A DNA stretch of 64,000 nucleotides from assembly GCA_900322135.1 (NCBI GenBank), contig ONYP01000003.1, forward strand, positions 1 to 64,000. Reading direction: 5' to 3'. Positions 1-8,705 of this stretch are shown piece after piece. The translations under genes and the position numbers were made by a program. Source of the stretch: an uncultured Prevotellaceae bacterium (GTDB taxonomy: Bacteria; Bacteroidota; Bacteroidia; Bacteroidales; Muribaculaceae). Within the stretch, counting starts at the first letter, position 1, and each line of letters opens with the position of its first letter. Below the pieces are notes generated by a model, which searched no databases, was not told the DNA's origin, and saw only the letters and a list, made by a program, of their open reading frames with translations.

Positions 1-1
1 G

Positions 2-523
2 ATGTCGTCGCTGCTCGACAGCGCCGTCTTCCCCGGCGTACAGGGCGGTCCCCTCGAGCACGTGATTGCCGCTAAGGCTGTCGCCTTCGGTGAGATTCTG
101 CAACCTTCCTTCAAGGACTACGCCATCCAGGTACGCACCAACGCTGCCGCTATGGCACAGGCCCTCATCGACAAGGGTTACAAGATCTGCTCGGGCGGCA
201 CCGACAACCACTGCATGCTGGTTGACCTGCGCACCAAGTATCCCGAGTTGACCGGTAAGGTGGCCGAGGCTGCTCTCGTTGCTGCCGACATCACTGTCAA
301 CAAGAACATGGTTCCCTTCGACGACCGCAGCGCCTTCCAGACCAGCGGTCTGCGTCTGGGCACTCCCGCCATCACCACACGTGGCCTCAAGGAGGACAAG
401 ATGGGCGACATCGTCGAGCTCATCGACACCGTGCTCCGCGCTCCCGAGGACGAGGCTGTTATCGCCGCCGTCCGTGGCAAGGTCAACGACATGATGAAGG
501 ACTATCCCATGTTTGCATGGTAA
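2..523 (+). CDS. glyA: Serine hydroxymethyltransferase, C-terminal part (cut by window edge)
   Basis: The reading frame is already open at the left edge, so only the last 173 codons are seen. Serine hydroxymethyltransferase is a cytosolic PLP enzyme that converts serine plus tetrahydrofolate to glycine plus 5,10-methylene-THF. The visible part begins with the conserved segment [19 protein letters not shown], which in this family follows shortly after the PLP-binding lysine. It continues with [13 protein letters not shown], then [10 protein letters not shown] and [15 protein letters not shown], all typical of GlyA. The ATG at position 2 is an internal methionine, not the gene start. The gene ends in TAA and is followed by a 7-bp repeat array and a hairpin. 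The identification is secure; the N-terminal half and promoter lie outside the window. Confidence 0.97.
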   Translation: MSSLLDSAVFPGVQGGPLEHVIAAKAVAFGEILQPSFKDYAIQVRTNAAAMAQALIDKGYKICSGGTDNHCMLVDLRTKYPELTGKVAEAALVAADITVNKNMVPFDDRSAFQTSGLRLGTPAITTRGLKEDKMGDIVELIDTVLRAPEDEAVIAAVRGKVNDMMKDYPMFAW

Positions 524-529
524 ATTCAG

Positions 530-564
530 TTAACAGTTAATAGTTAACAGTTAATAGATAACAG
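530..564. repeat. Tandem 7-bp repeat array 1
   Basis: Five consecutive heptamers (TTAACAG, TTAATAG, TTAACAG, TTAATAG, ATAACAG) lie directly behind the glyA stop codon and just ahead of the hairpin at 570-602. The 7-bp period is read directly. Two other heptamer arrays with different units occur at 8636 and 15989. Function is unknown. Confidence 0.85.
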
Positions 565-569
565 ATAGA

Positions 570-602
570 CATCCGCGCTCCGATTTTCTCGGGGTGCGGA
601 TG
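570..602 (+). terminator. Hairpin after glyA, probable terminator
   Basis: CATCCGC (570-576) pairs with GCGGATG (596-602), and the stem continues inward through CTCCGA/TCGGGG with G-U pairs, giving about 14 pairs around a short T-rich loop. It sits just downstream of glyA. The run of T after it is weak (CTTGGTTATAA), so termination is likely but not certain. The rest of the glyA-fabG gap (524-847) holds the repeat array, this hairpin and the fabG promoter; nothing else was recognised. Confidence 0.5.
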
Positions 603-729
603 CTTGGTTATAAAAGCAGGAAGAGCTGTTTTTTAACATCAGGCGCGCAGATGCCATTCATAAGATTCAGAAATTTCAGTTGTTTTTTAAATGGCGACAA
701 CTGGTAAATAACCTGTTGCAGGTCGCCGG

Positions 730-762
730 TTTGGCGGTCTCAACAATAATGATTATCTTTGC
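730..762 (+). promoter_or_regulatory. Bacteroidetes-type promoter of fabG
   Basis: TTTG at 730-733 and TATCTTTGC at 754-762 are separated by 20 bp, matching the known Bacteroides -33/-7 promoter (TTTG, about 20 bp, TAnnTTTG). Transcription would start near 768, about 80 nt before the fabG start codon. Confidence 0.75.
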
Positions 763-792
763 ACGGCTTTTTCGGCAAGAAAGGCCGTGCAA
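759..792 (+). promoter_or_regulatory. Hairpin in the fabG leader
   Basis: TTGCACGGC (759-767) and GCCGTGCAA (784-792) form a perfect 9-bp inverted repeat. Its left arm overlaps the -7 box and predicted start site, so it is either an operator-like palindrome over the promoter or a 5'-end stem-loop of the fabG mRNA. No family was recognised. Confidence 0.45.
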
Positions 793-847
793 TGGTTTTA
801 ATTGACTTTCAATCACTGAACTATCATTAAATAAAGAAGAAAAGACA

Positions 848-1594
848 ATGAAAATGTTAGAAGGAAAAGTGGCGCTCATCACCGGAGCCGCCAGAGGCAT
901 CGGCAAGGCCATCGCCCTGAAGTATGCAGCCGAGGGTGCTGACATCGCATTCACCGACCTCGTCATCGACGACAACGGCAAGCAGACCGAGCAGGAAATC
1001 GCAGCCCTGGGCGTCAGGGCCAAGGGCTATGCCAGCAATGCTGCCAACTTTGAGGAGACCGAAGCTGTGGTCAAGCAGATCCACGAGGACTTCGGACACA
1101 TCGATATCCTGGTCAACAACGCCGGTATCACCAAGGACGGCATCATGCTGCGCATGACCGAGCAGCAGTGGGACGCCGTCATCGCTGTTAACCTCAAGAG
1201 CGCGTTCAACTTCATCCATGCCCTGGTGCCCATCATGATGCGCCAGCGCGCCGGTTCCATCATCAACATGGCATCGGTAGTGGGTGTTCACGGTAATGCA
1301 GGACAGGCAAACTACGCCGCCAGCAAGGCAGGTCTTATCGCACTGGCCAAGAGCATCGCCCAGGAGATGGGCAGTCGCGGCATCCGCGCTAACGCTATCG
1401 CTCCGGGCTTCATCGATACCGACATGACCAAGGCCCTGCCCGAAGAGGTACGCAAGGAGTGGTGCCAGCGCATCCCCCTGCGCCGCGGCGGCACCGTCGA
1501 GGACATTGCCAATGTGGCCACCTTCCTCGCCAGCGACATGTCAAGTTATGTTACTGGCCAGGTCATCCAGGTCGACGGCGGCATGAACATGTAA
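848..1594 (+). CDS. fabG: 3-oxoacyl-[acyl-carrier-protein] reductase
   Basis: This 248-residue short-chain dehydrogenase has the usual FabG length. It reduces 3-oxoacyl-ACP with NADPH in fatty acid elongation in the cytosol. Visible motifs are the cofactor-binding TGAARGIG (residues 12-19), NNAG (90-93), the Ser143-Tyr156-Lys160 catalytic set (Tyr and Lys in YAASK), and the C-terminal VTGQVIQVDGGMNM typical of FabG. The ATG at 848 follows an A-rich stretch (AAAGAAGAAAAGACA) and is well placed behind the promoter at 730-762. It stands alone and ends at a strong terminator, so it is a monocistronic housekeeping gene. Distinguishing FabG from close SDR relatives rests on length and C-terminus, so a minor doubt remains. 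Confidence 0.88.
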   Translation: MKMLEGKVALITGAARGIGKAIALKYAAEGADIAFTDLVIDDNGKQTEQEIAALGVRAKGYASNAANFEETEAVVKQIHEDFGHIDILVNNAGITKDGIMLRMTEQQWDAVIAVNLKSAFNFIHALVPIMMRQRAGSIINMASVVGVHGNAGQANYAASKAGLIALAKSIAQEMGSRGIRANAIAPGFIDTDMTKALPEEVRKEWCQRIPLRRGGTVEDIANVATFLASDMSSYVTGQVIQVDGGMNM

Positions 1595-1621
1595 ATCCTG
1601 TCATTTTGACGCCAACACATC

Positions 1622-1665
1622 CAAGCGGGGATGCTACCAGTTACAGGTGCACCCCCGCTTGTTTT
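1622..1665 (+). terminator. Rho-independent terminator after fabG
   Basis: CAAGCGGGG (1622-1630) pairs perfectly with CCCCGCTTG (1653-1661), followed directly by TTTT. This is a clear intrinsic terminator about 30 bp after the fabG stop. Confidence 0.85.
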
Positions 1666-1777
1666 ATCAATTCCAACGATGTGGCCGTCCATAGTGATTC
1701 GCCCAAAGGCTCAACAACAGGGCAAGGGGAAAACAAAGGTTTTCAATACCAAAACGGGAGTTCTTCAAAAATATCGC

Positions 1778-1786
1778 TAACTTTGC
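1778..1786 (+). promoter_or_regulatory. -7 promoter box ahead of the exported esterase
   Basis: TAACTTTGC matches the Bacteroidetes -7 consensus TAnnTTTGC and lies 74 bp before the start codon at 1860. No clear TTTG is seen 19-21 bp upstream. Confidence 0.55.
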
Positions 1787-1859
1787 ACTGGCTACTTGAA
1801 CCTGCAAACATGCCAAATACCATATCATTTACAGAAAACAACCCGACAAATCAAGCGTT

Positions 1860-2681
1860 ATGAAAGCAATGACCAAAATCTCAGTATCACTTATCCTGGC
1901 TGTTCTGTGCATCACCGTGAATGCGCAAGGCTACCGGCAGGTTAATGACATCAGTTATTCCGGCAAGACCGACGCCTACTCGCTCGAGCGGCTGAAACTC
2001 GATGTGTACCACCCCAAGGGCGAGACAGACCGTCCCGTCGTCGTCTGGTTCCATGGCGGCGGGCTCGAGGGTGGCAACAAGGAGATTCCGGCTCAACTCA
2101 AGGAAAAGGACTTGGTGGTTGTCGGGGTCAACTACAGGCTCTTGCCACAGGTGACCGTCAAGGAAACCCTCGACGATGCCGCCGAGGCTGTGGCCTGGGT
2201 GTTCAGGCACATCGCCGAATATGGCGGCGACCCGCGCAAGATTGTCGTGACCGGCCACTCGGCAGGCGGCTACATCTCGATGATGCTGTGCCTGGACAAA
2301 AAGTGGCTGGCGGCCTATGGCATAGATGCCGACAGCGTGATGATGTATGTCCCCTTCAGCGGCCAGGCCATCACCCACTACAATGTGCGCAAGATGCAGG
2401 GCATACCGCCCCTGCAGCCCACCATCGACGAGTATGCCCCACTCTACTGGGTGCGCGGCGACTGCCCGCCGCTGGTGCTCATCTGCGGTGACCGCGAACT
2501 GGAACTCTACGGCCGTTATGACGAGAACCAGTACCTTGCCCGCATGATGAAATTGGCAGGGCACCAGCAGACCTACCTCTACGAACTTGACGGCCACGGA
2601 CACGGCGGCATGGTCGCCCCAGGTTTCCACATCCTGGAGACCCACCTGCACCAGATGCTCGGCCAACCCGTCAACCCATAG
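1860..2681 (+). CDS. Exported alpha/beta-hydrolase (esterase/lipase-like)
   Basis: This 273-residue protein has an N-terminal signal peptide (hydrophobic residues 8-20, probable cleavage after VNAQ) and should act in the periplasm or outside the cell. It belongs to the alpha/beta-hydrolase superfamily, close to hormone-sensitive-lipase/carboxylesterase types: oxyanion motif HGGG (65-68), nucleophile elbow GHSAGG with Ser134, and the probable acid Asp211 (ICGDRE) and His248 (DGHGHGG). The substrate is unknown; an acetyl or feruloyl ester of a polysaccharide is one possibility but nothing nearby supports a specific choice. It has its own -7 box and shares a bidirectional terminator with the convergent gene to its right. 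A second ATG lies at 1869; 1860 is preferred because it gives a complete signal peptide with charged residues. Confidence 0.85.
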   Translation: MKAMTKISVSLILAVLCITVNAQGYRQVNDISYSGKTDAYSLERLKLDVYHPKGETDRPVVVWFHGGGLEGGNKEIPAQLKEKDLVVVGVNYRLLPQVTVKETLDDAAEAVAWVFRHIAEYGGDPRKIVVTGHSAGGYISMMLCLDKKWLAAYGIDADSVMMYVPFSGQAITHYNVRKMQGIPPLQPTIDEYAPLYWVRGDCPPLVLICGDRELELYGRYDENQYLARMMKLAGHQQTYLYELDGHGHGGMVAPGFHILETHLHQMLGQPVNP

Positions 2682-2729
2682 TCAATTGGTTCCCACTTGA
2701 AATGATCATCGCGCTTGCACGAGAAAAAC

Positions 2730-2765
2730 AAAATGCCGAATCGCCAACAGGCTGCTCGGCATTTT
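2730..2765. terminator. Bidirectional terminator between convergent genes
   Basis: AAAATGCCGA (2730-2739) pairs perfectly with TCGGCATTTT (2756-2765). The A-run on one side and T-run on the other let it work for both the esterase (+) and the large surface protein (-). Confidence 0.85.
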
Positions 2766-2802
2766 GCAATCAGTTTAATGAATTAGTCTCAATCAAGTAA
2801 AT

Positions 2803-5800
2803 TTAAAATGGTGGAGTCCAACCTTCGGGAACCCAGCCCCAATATCCACTCCATACCTCTCCCCATACATAATACTCACCAAAATCACCGAAGAAGTTTA
2901 TTTCTAATACGATTTTATTGGAAGGATCCTCAGGGAAAGTGGTATATGACCTACCCTCAGCAAATTCAGCATTAGTGATTTCCACACCGTCTTCTACTTT
3001 TGCATCAACAAAAATCCTGCAAAAACCATCGTGTTCCATATCTCTTACTATGGTTATCGGTATATTAGTCATATCAACATTCCAGTAAAAAGTCCTGCTC
3101 CAATCTATTCCGTCATTAGAATGATACAGCTCTTTCATAAATTTTAGATTAGCAATCTGACGATTACCGACAACAGGGTTTTTATAATCCAAGATATCAA
3201 ACGAGAGGGTCAATGAGTCTCGATTATAGCCGATACTATAAACATTGGTTTGAATAAGTTCCACATGGAGGTCATCACCGTTGATTGTAGTCTTCTCATA
3301 ATAATGTTGAATATTTGAATTGTATTCGTCTGGTTCTTCATTCTCATTACCAAAGTAATTATTCTCACATTCGTAAGTAGAAGTATAACTTGAAGACGGT
3401 GAGTATTTATACTTCATGGTTGAAGTGATTCCGACAGAATTAAACATCCTTTTTCCGCCATTAGGTAGGTTGGGGTCAGTTCCTGGGTCTTCTCCCGCAC
3501 CTTCTTGAGTCACCTCGATGGAGGGAATGCTTGTCTCTCTACCATCAGGAGCGGTGCCGTTTATATAGATCCACACATAGCGGCTGCTCTCGTCGGTGTT
3601 CGCGTCGGCGGTAACGGTGATGACATTGTCCGTCATCGACACATGAATATTATCGGAAACGATGCTCGGTGTGATATTGGTGAGGCTGGTCTCGGTGATG
3701 GTCACAGTTTGTGAGCCACCTTCTTTGGGGAAAGTCAACTGTTTGGGTTCTACATCGACATAGGCGATGCTCTGTATAACGACAATGCTGTCCTCGACCA
3801 GTTCTTCGCCCTTCTGTGAAAGGCCAGTAAGGCGGATGACGCCTCGGCGTGACCTCATACCATCAGGCAGGTCATCCCAGAAGAAGGTTAGTTCGTTCTG
3901 GTGACCTGACCAAATGAGATTTCTCAACCAGGTGTCCTCAGTCTTCACCTCCACATTCTCCATATTGGGGATGACACTTACCTCGATATTGCCGACATAT
4001 TCCCCATTGACCATACCTGACTCGGCACCCACGGTGATGGTTCGCTGTGCAATGTCAAAGGCTGCAGCCTCCACCTCGAATTCATATTCCTGGTCGACTA
4101 ACAGCTCATGGCCGTTGGAGAGGCGCACCATCGGATAGGCAGTGTACTTCACGGGTTCACCCTTGCCCGGGTCGATGTTCATCGTGAATTGGTAAGTGCC
4201 GTTCTTGAAGAAGGGTATGTCCTGGTTGAAGATGTTCTCGCTGAACCAGCCCAGGTCACACTTCTTGGCAACAATTTCATGGTCCTCATCAACCACCACA
4301 AAACCGATGTCAACTGGCATCATCAGATCGCGTGTGATGGGCGAGACGAAACGCTTGACATAGGGCTTAATCGGGTCTTGCTCCGTATCGGTGGCCACTC
4401 TCACGCCCGAGATACTCGGCACAAGACCTCGCGGGCGACTGGTCATGGCCTTCTCTTCGGGTGGTTCTCCAAAGGACCAAGGTCCCAACTTGAGCGATGC
4501 GCTATACTTAGCATAAAGCGATGCGGTGAACTCACTTTCATCGTCCAGCCGTTTGAAGACGGGTTGGCTCTCAAGCAGAGGGGGCTCATCCCACAAGAAT
4601 ACATTCCATGGTGCTTTCATGTCCAACTTGCCACCGAGGTCGATACCTGCTTCACAATTGAATCCGATGGTGTCATTCTGCTCATTCAATGCATACTTCT
4701 GCATGTATTTTACCAGGAACTCTGGAAGTTCTTCCCTTGCTTTCTCCAATGGCATGCCGAGCTTGGTCTCGGCTTTGATATACAGGCCAGTGCCAATGCT
4801 CATCGTATTGGGCGGCTGGATGGCACCGTCACTGTAGGGCAGATAACCCTCATATTCAGTCGTGTCTTGATGAACCACGACTTTGGTTTTCACCAAGGGA
4901 TCGGCTACAATCATGCCGGCATTGTCAATGATAAAATCGTTGGAGGTCATTACGACATGGTTAATGTATTCCGTCTCCTTTTTAATGTTTTTGCTCACCT
5001 TATAGCCGCCGATTGACCCTTCGACATACAGTCCGGCTCCGAACTCAACAGCGAAATCACTGGCGAACTCTTTCTTCTTCTTTTTACCCCATTCAAATCG
5101 TCCACTTAGGGATCCTTCCAGCGAGTAGGCGTTCTCCAAATGATGCTGCCAGGAGCTCTTCTCATCAAACTCGAACTGTCTGGAAATCACATCAATGAAG
5201 AGGCAGGCACGCAGGGTGACATCCGATTCGTATTTTATCTTCCAGGTGCCTGATAGGTCTGCTGAAATAGAAACGGGAGCCTCATCGGGAGTACTGATCA
5301 CAGAATTGGACAATGTGTATTCTTTGTCTAAATTGAAGAGGTCAAAAGTTATTTCTGGCACACCATATGTATCGCCGTCAATGAGACCTCGGCTGGCCCT
5401 GTGTCTCGCTTGCGCTCCGGGAGTGGCGCCTGCGGCCTTGGCAACAAGGCGCTGATAGATATCGGTAATAGCCGTAGGTTCGGTAGCGATAAGCCAGCCG
5501 TCTTCTTCATGTTCCACCACCGCCACGCGGCCACCGAAGCCGTTGGGGATGAATTGACTGACGCCGGCTTCAATCAGCATTTTGCCTTCGACAGTCGGCA
5601 GCAGGTCGGCGGGCGTGTCATGCGCCAGGCGTATCCACCAGATCGAGTCGCCGTCAATGATGTAATCAGCGATGCGGTCATCGGGGCAGAACACATCAGG
5701 CCAGACCTTATTCTCGGGCGTGACGAAAGCCACTGAGTCAATAGCCGTCAACTGGTAGCGGTAGACGGTATCGAGCGCCCATACCTCCTGCACAACATAG

Positions 5801-6003
5801 TCGGGCTGCTCCACACCCAGGGTGTCGATTTTGCTGTAGCAGATGCGGTCGATATCACCGTAGAAAAAGAAATCAAACCCGCCGTCGTTGCGGAAGATGT
5901 ATAGTGCATCCTGACGGGGTTCTGTCTTGGCCACCGTCTCCTGCACGCTTATCTGCGAGAGCAGCAGAGCAATAAGGCATAAAAGTAGATGTTGCTTTTT
6001 CAT
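2803..6003 (-). CDS. Large exported protein with BACON-like domain
   Basis: This 1066-residue protein starts with a signal peptide (MKKQHLLLCLIALLLS). It is mostly beta-rich extracellular-type sequence. Around residues 748-830 there is a BACON-like module (LTFPKEGGSQTVTITETS ... VTQEGAG), the domain often seen in Bacteroidetes surface glycan-binding proteins. This is followed by a short Gly/Asp/Pro linker (about 833-850) and a C-terminal domain of about 220 residues. The DNA of that last part (2803 to about 3470) is clearly richer in A+T than the rest, suggesting a swapped-in module. No catalytic motif was recognised; it may bind glycan or protein at the surface. Its ATG overlaps the stop codon of the upstream gene (ATGA at 6003-6000), so the two are translationally coupled. 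Confidence 0.8.
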   Translation of the reverse strand: MKKQHLLLCLIALLLSQISVQETVAKTEPRQDALYIFRNDGGFDFFFYGDIDRICYSKIDTLGVEQPDYVVQEVWALDTVYRYQLTAIDSVAFVTPENKVWPDVFCPDDRIADYIIDGDSIWWIRLAHDTPADLLPTVEGKMLIEAGVSQFIPNGFGGRVAVVEHEEDGWLIATEPTAITDIYQRLVAKAAGATPGAQARHRASRGLIDGDTYGVPEITFDLFNLDKEYTLSNSVISTPDEAPVSISADLSGTWKIKYESDVTLRACLFIDVISRQFEFDEKSSWQHHLENAYSLEGSLSGRFEWGKKKKKEFASDFAVEFGAGLYVEGSIGGYKVSKNIKKETEYINHVVMTSNDFIIDNAGMIVADPLVKTKVVVHQDTTEYEGYLPYSDGAIQPPNTMSIGTGLYIKAETKLGMPLEKAREELPEFLVKYMQKYALNEQNDTIGFNCEAGIDLGGKLDMKAPWNVFLWDEPPLLESQPVFKRLDDESEFTASLYAKYSASLKLGPWSFGEPPEEKAMTSRPRGLVPSISGVRVATDTEQDPIKPYVKRFVSPITRDLMMPVDIGFVVVDEDHEIVAKKCDLGWFSENIFNQDIPFFKNGTYQFTMNIDPGKGEPVKYTAYPMVRLSNGHELLVDQEYEFEVEAAAFDIAQRTITVGAESGMVNGEYVGNIEVSVIPNMENVEVKTEDTWLRNLIWSGHQNELTFFWDDLPDGMRSRRGVIRLTGLSQKGEELVEDSIVVIQSIAYVDVEPKQLTFPKEGGSQTVTITETSLTNITPSIVSDNIHVSMTDNVITVTADANTDESSRYVWIYINGTAPDGRETSIPSIEVTQEGAGEDPGTDPNLPNGGKRMFNSVGITSTMKYKYSPSSSYTSTYECENNYFGNENEEPDEYNSNIQHYYEKTTINGDDLHVELIQTNVYSIGYNRDSLTLSFDILDYKNPVVGNRQIANLKFMKELYHSNDGIDWSRTFYWNVDMTNIPITIVRDMEHDGFCRIFVDAKVEDGVEITNAEFAEGRSYTTFPEDPSNKIVLEINFFGDFGEYYVWGEVWSGYWGWVPEGWTPPF

Positions 6004-6482
6004 CGCTTCGCAATTTTATAGGTGACACGGTCGGCTTTAACGACATACACTCCTACGGGGAGTTCCGAGAGGTTCAGGCTGTAGGTTCCTGACTCCCGGG
6101 CAGTGAGTTGACGCACCAGGCGGCCGTCGACCGAGTAAACCGCCACGGTGGCTCCTGCCTTGAGGTGGTCAATGACAATTATGCCGTCACGGAAGTTGAC
6201 TTGGGCTTCGTCAGCCTTGAGTTCCTCGACGGCATCGGTTGTGTTCAGGAAGGTGAAACGGATCACATCCGGCAGGGCGAACGATGTCGTGGAGTTCACG
6301 CAGCTCACCACCAGGTCGGTACCCACGAAGGTCACCTCGGGCCTATCGGCGAGCACGAACATATGCTGCGCATTGTCACGGGTCAGCACAACCAGCGTCA
6401 CTGGACTGTCGGCAGCCCGCAACGGCACAGCCAGCACCATCGAGGCCAACAGCAACAAGGTTAGTTTGAGAAATTTTTTCAT
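6000..6482 (-). CDS. Small exported protein with C-terminal sorting-like domain
   Basis: The 160-residue product begins with a signal peptide (MKKFLKLTLLLLASMVLAVPLRA). It ends in a beta-domain resembling type IX secretion sorting domains: GATVAVYSVDGRLVRQL, then LSELPVGVYVVKADRV and a basic C-terminus (YKIAKR). Such tails direct proteins across the outer membrane of Bacteroidetes. The reading frame stays open for 60 codons further upstream, but the methionine at 6482 starts a perfect signal peptide and was chosen. It is first in a two-gene operon with the large surface protein and overlaps it by 4 bp. The middle part has no recognised function; it may be a partner or carrier of the large protein. 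Confidence 0.75.
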   Translation of the reverse strand: MKKFLKLTLLLLASMVLAVPLRAADSPVTLVVLTRDNAQHMFVLADRPEVTFVGTDLVVSCVNSTTSFALPDVIRFTFLNTTDAVEELKADEAQVNFRDGIIVIDHLKAGATVAVYSVDGRLVRQLTARESGTYSLNLSELPVGVYVVKADRVTYKIAKR

Positions 6483-6729
6483 AAAAGCAACTGATTTAAT
6501 AAGTAAATATTGATATGAATGGGTAAAGTATTCAGGAAATATGAGGAAATTTGGGAGAAATGGTATTCTTATCTGGTATTCAGGAGGACTAATGTTGGCA
6601 TCTAGTACCCTCATATTCAAACGAATAGCGGAAACAAAACACCTCGCGGGCGATACAATCACCGATAGGGGCTGACTATTATTTACAAAATTACTAACAA
6701 AAATGCCTTTTTGTGACTCTCAAAAATGC

Positions 6730-6767
6730 AAAAACGACTCCCAAAAATATTTTTGAGAGTCGTTTTT
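6730..6767 (-). terminator. Strong terminator after the kelch-AraC gene
   Basis: AAAAACGACTC (6730-6740) pairs with GAGTCGTTTTT (6757-6767). The interior is itself palindromic around AAAATATTTT, giving a near-continuous hairpin with one mismatch and T-runs on both strands. It lies between the stop of the kelch-AraC gene (6834) and the start of the sorting-domain gene (6482). The rest of 6483-6833 holds nothing else I could recognise, apart from a weak TAATTTTG box at 6686-6693 on the minus strand. Confidence 0.85.
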
Positions 6768-6833
6768 TGGGGTTTTCCTGCACGACCGCATCGAGACATG
6801 GAAAATGAGCACTTTCCACCAGGGCCGCTGCTA

Positions 6834-8400
6834 TTATGCCTTACTGTTGCTTTTCCACTCGTTGGGCGTCACGCCTGTGATGGACTTGAAGATGCGATAG
6901 AACGAGGATTCGCTGGCAAAACCGGTGGCTGTCCACACTTCGATCAACTTGATATCGGGCTGGTTGCTGAGCAGTTGTTGCGCGAGTGCCACACGATAGG
7001 TGTTCACAAACTGTGGGAATGTGCAGCCCTGCTGCGACTTGATACATTTAGACAGAACGGCGCGGGTCGTGCCTAGGGCCGCGGCGATGTCATTCACCTT
7101 CAGATCAGGGTCCAAATATACCCGTTGCTCCTCCATCATCTGACACAGGCGGCGCATGAGTTCGGCATAATACTCACCATCGTCAGTTGCTTCTGGATTC
7201 TCAGTTTGGGCGGCAGTGAGCGTTTCAGCATCGGGCAATGGGGTTAGCGGCATTTCATCTGCTTGCTTCTTTTTCCTTCGCCGCAACAGCAAGACCAGCA
7301 GAGCGGCCACGGCCATGGAAATCAGAACCAGAAGAGCCTTTTTCCATAGTGGCCAAACTGCCGGCGCAGCCTGGCTGCTTGGGCTGATGTGAATCAGCCA
7401 TGTGGCAGCGGTGGGTTTGAAGAATGAGGACTTAGGCGTGCCACCTATCAGCATCAAGTCACCGTCGGCGTTCAGAAGTGGAACCGTGATGTCCACATCG
7501 GTCAACACATCGGTGTAACAAAATGTCAGACGAGCCGGTGTGTGGGCATAGTCGATAGCGACGACATACACATGTGTTGAGTCACATGGCGAGACGAAAC
7601 TGGAATCACAACCGACAAGATAGGCCCGCTGACGCTGACGGTCAACAAGGAAACTGACAATGTAGCAAATTTCACCCCACTGACACGACTCGGGGATGGG
7701 CACATCGGTGGCCAGCAACGAGAATACTCCATTAGTGACGCGGGCAATGGCGTGCTGTCCCTCATCATTGGTGACCGGTAACAGGTAGGAATAGTCCCCC
7801 TTGGACTTATCGCCAATAAAAGCAGTGGATGACGGCCAGAGCATGAATCCCGGGCGGATGCTCCACTGCTCGAGCAATGGCACATGGCATGGTTCACCCT
7901 GCAGACGGTCGGCCACAGGCATTGTGATCTGACGGCCTAAAGTGTCCCAAGAAACTGATGTTGCCGTCATAGACCTCAATGGCATCCTCATGGTGCCAGT
8001 TGCCAGCAATGACGACACGGCCATCGTCCAATGCCAGAGCCGATGCCAACGCTCGCTTGGTGTCGAGACTGGCAAATCCCTCGGAAGTGCGCGTTGACGG
8101 GTCATAGAGTTCTGCCTCAAAACTTTGCCCGACGCCCAGATTCCCGCTGTGTCCACCAGCGATGAGCACTTTACCCGTCGCCAGTTCAATGGCTAAGCCA
8201 TCATCGTGATTGAATGCTGTCTGCACCAGATGCCACTTGCCGTCCTTATAGTATTCGAGGGTAGGCGTCGGCACGAAGTTGGTGGTGTGCCCGCCAATTG
8301 CCGTCGGCTCACCGTTCAACAGCAGCACTGAGTGCGCGCATCGGGGCACATTAAGGTCGGCCAGCCGCTCAGCCCCAACCTTCACGACAGGGCATTGCAT
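6834..8400 (-). pseudogene. Kelch-like sensor / TM / AraC regulator, frameshifted
   Basis: Two overlapping frames together describe one protein. The upstream frame (8400 to about 7946) encodes kelch/galactose-oxidase-like repeats (VLIAGGHSGNLG, RVVIAGNWHH, YDGNISFLG). The downstream frame (about 7946-6834) continues the propeller, then has a transmembrane helix (ALLVLISMAVAALLVLLL), a basic RRRKKK stretch and a complete C-terminal AraC-type DNA-binding domain (DIAAALGTTRAVLSKCI ... GFASESSFYRIFKSITG). Reading one base fewer in the CCC at 7946-7948 joins the frames as SFLDTLGRQITMP. The N-terminus also lacks a full signal peptide: only LPLAAQQSSGG is open before a stop, so the start is uncertain. 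Known relatives are membrane-spanning one-component sensors that control nearby glycan genes. It is either a decayed gene or a sequencing error. Confidence 0.7.
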
Positions 8401-8635
8401 TCCACCGCTACTCTGCTGAGCAGCAAGTGGCAGTATCTCTCACCGGTCGGGCGGGTTTAATATGCAAATATCGTCATAATCCCTGAGCCGTGCAAGCACA
8501 CCCCCAAAATACTACCATTCTCAGTTAACCCCACCGCAATTGACAGTTATTGCATGAGAACAAGCCAACGGCGTGAAAACACCTTGCTTCAAGAAAAAAC
8601 TGAAGAATAAAAAGGGTGATGAAAAATAAAACTGA

Positions 8636-8663
8636 GGACTAGGAACTAGAAACTAGAAACTTA
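8636..8663. repeat. Tandem 7-bp repeat array 3
   Basis: About four heptamers (GGACTAG, GAACTAG, AAACTAG, AAACTTA) end 4 bp before the rlmN -7 box. The period matches the arrays at 530 and 15989 but the unit differs. The rest of the gap 8401-8705 contains no recognised gene. Confidence 0.7.
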
Positions 8664-8667
8664 TTAC

Positions 8668-8676
8668 TAACTTTGC
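8668..8676 (+). promoter_or_regulatory. -7 promoter box of rlmN
   Basis: TAACTTTGC matches the Bacteroidetes -7 consensus and lies 29 bp before the ATG at 8706. Because of this box, the alternative TTG start at 8673 is rejected. No TTTG at the -33 position; heptamer repeats occupy that region instead. Confidence 0.65.
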
Positions 8677-8705
8677 AGATTGAACAGCATTTAAACCATA
8701 CTATC

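Noticed and set aside
4108..5016. Long plus-strand open frame opposite the large surface protein
   Set aside because: It lies fully within a well-supported minus-strand gene, has no recognisable motif and no promoter; an antisense shadow.
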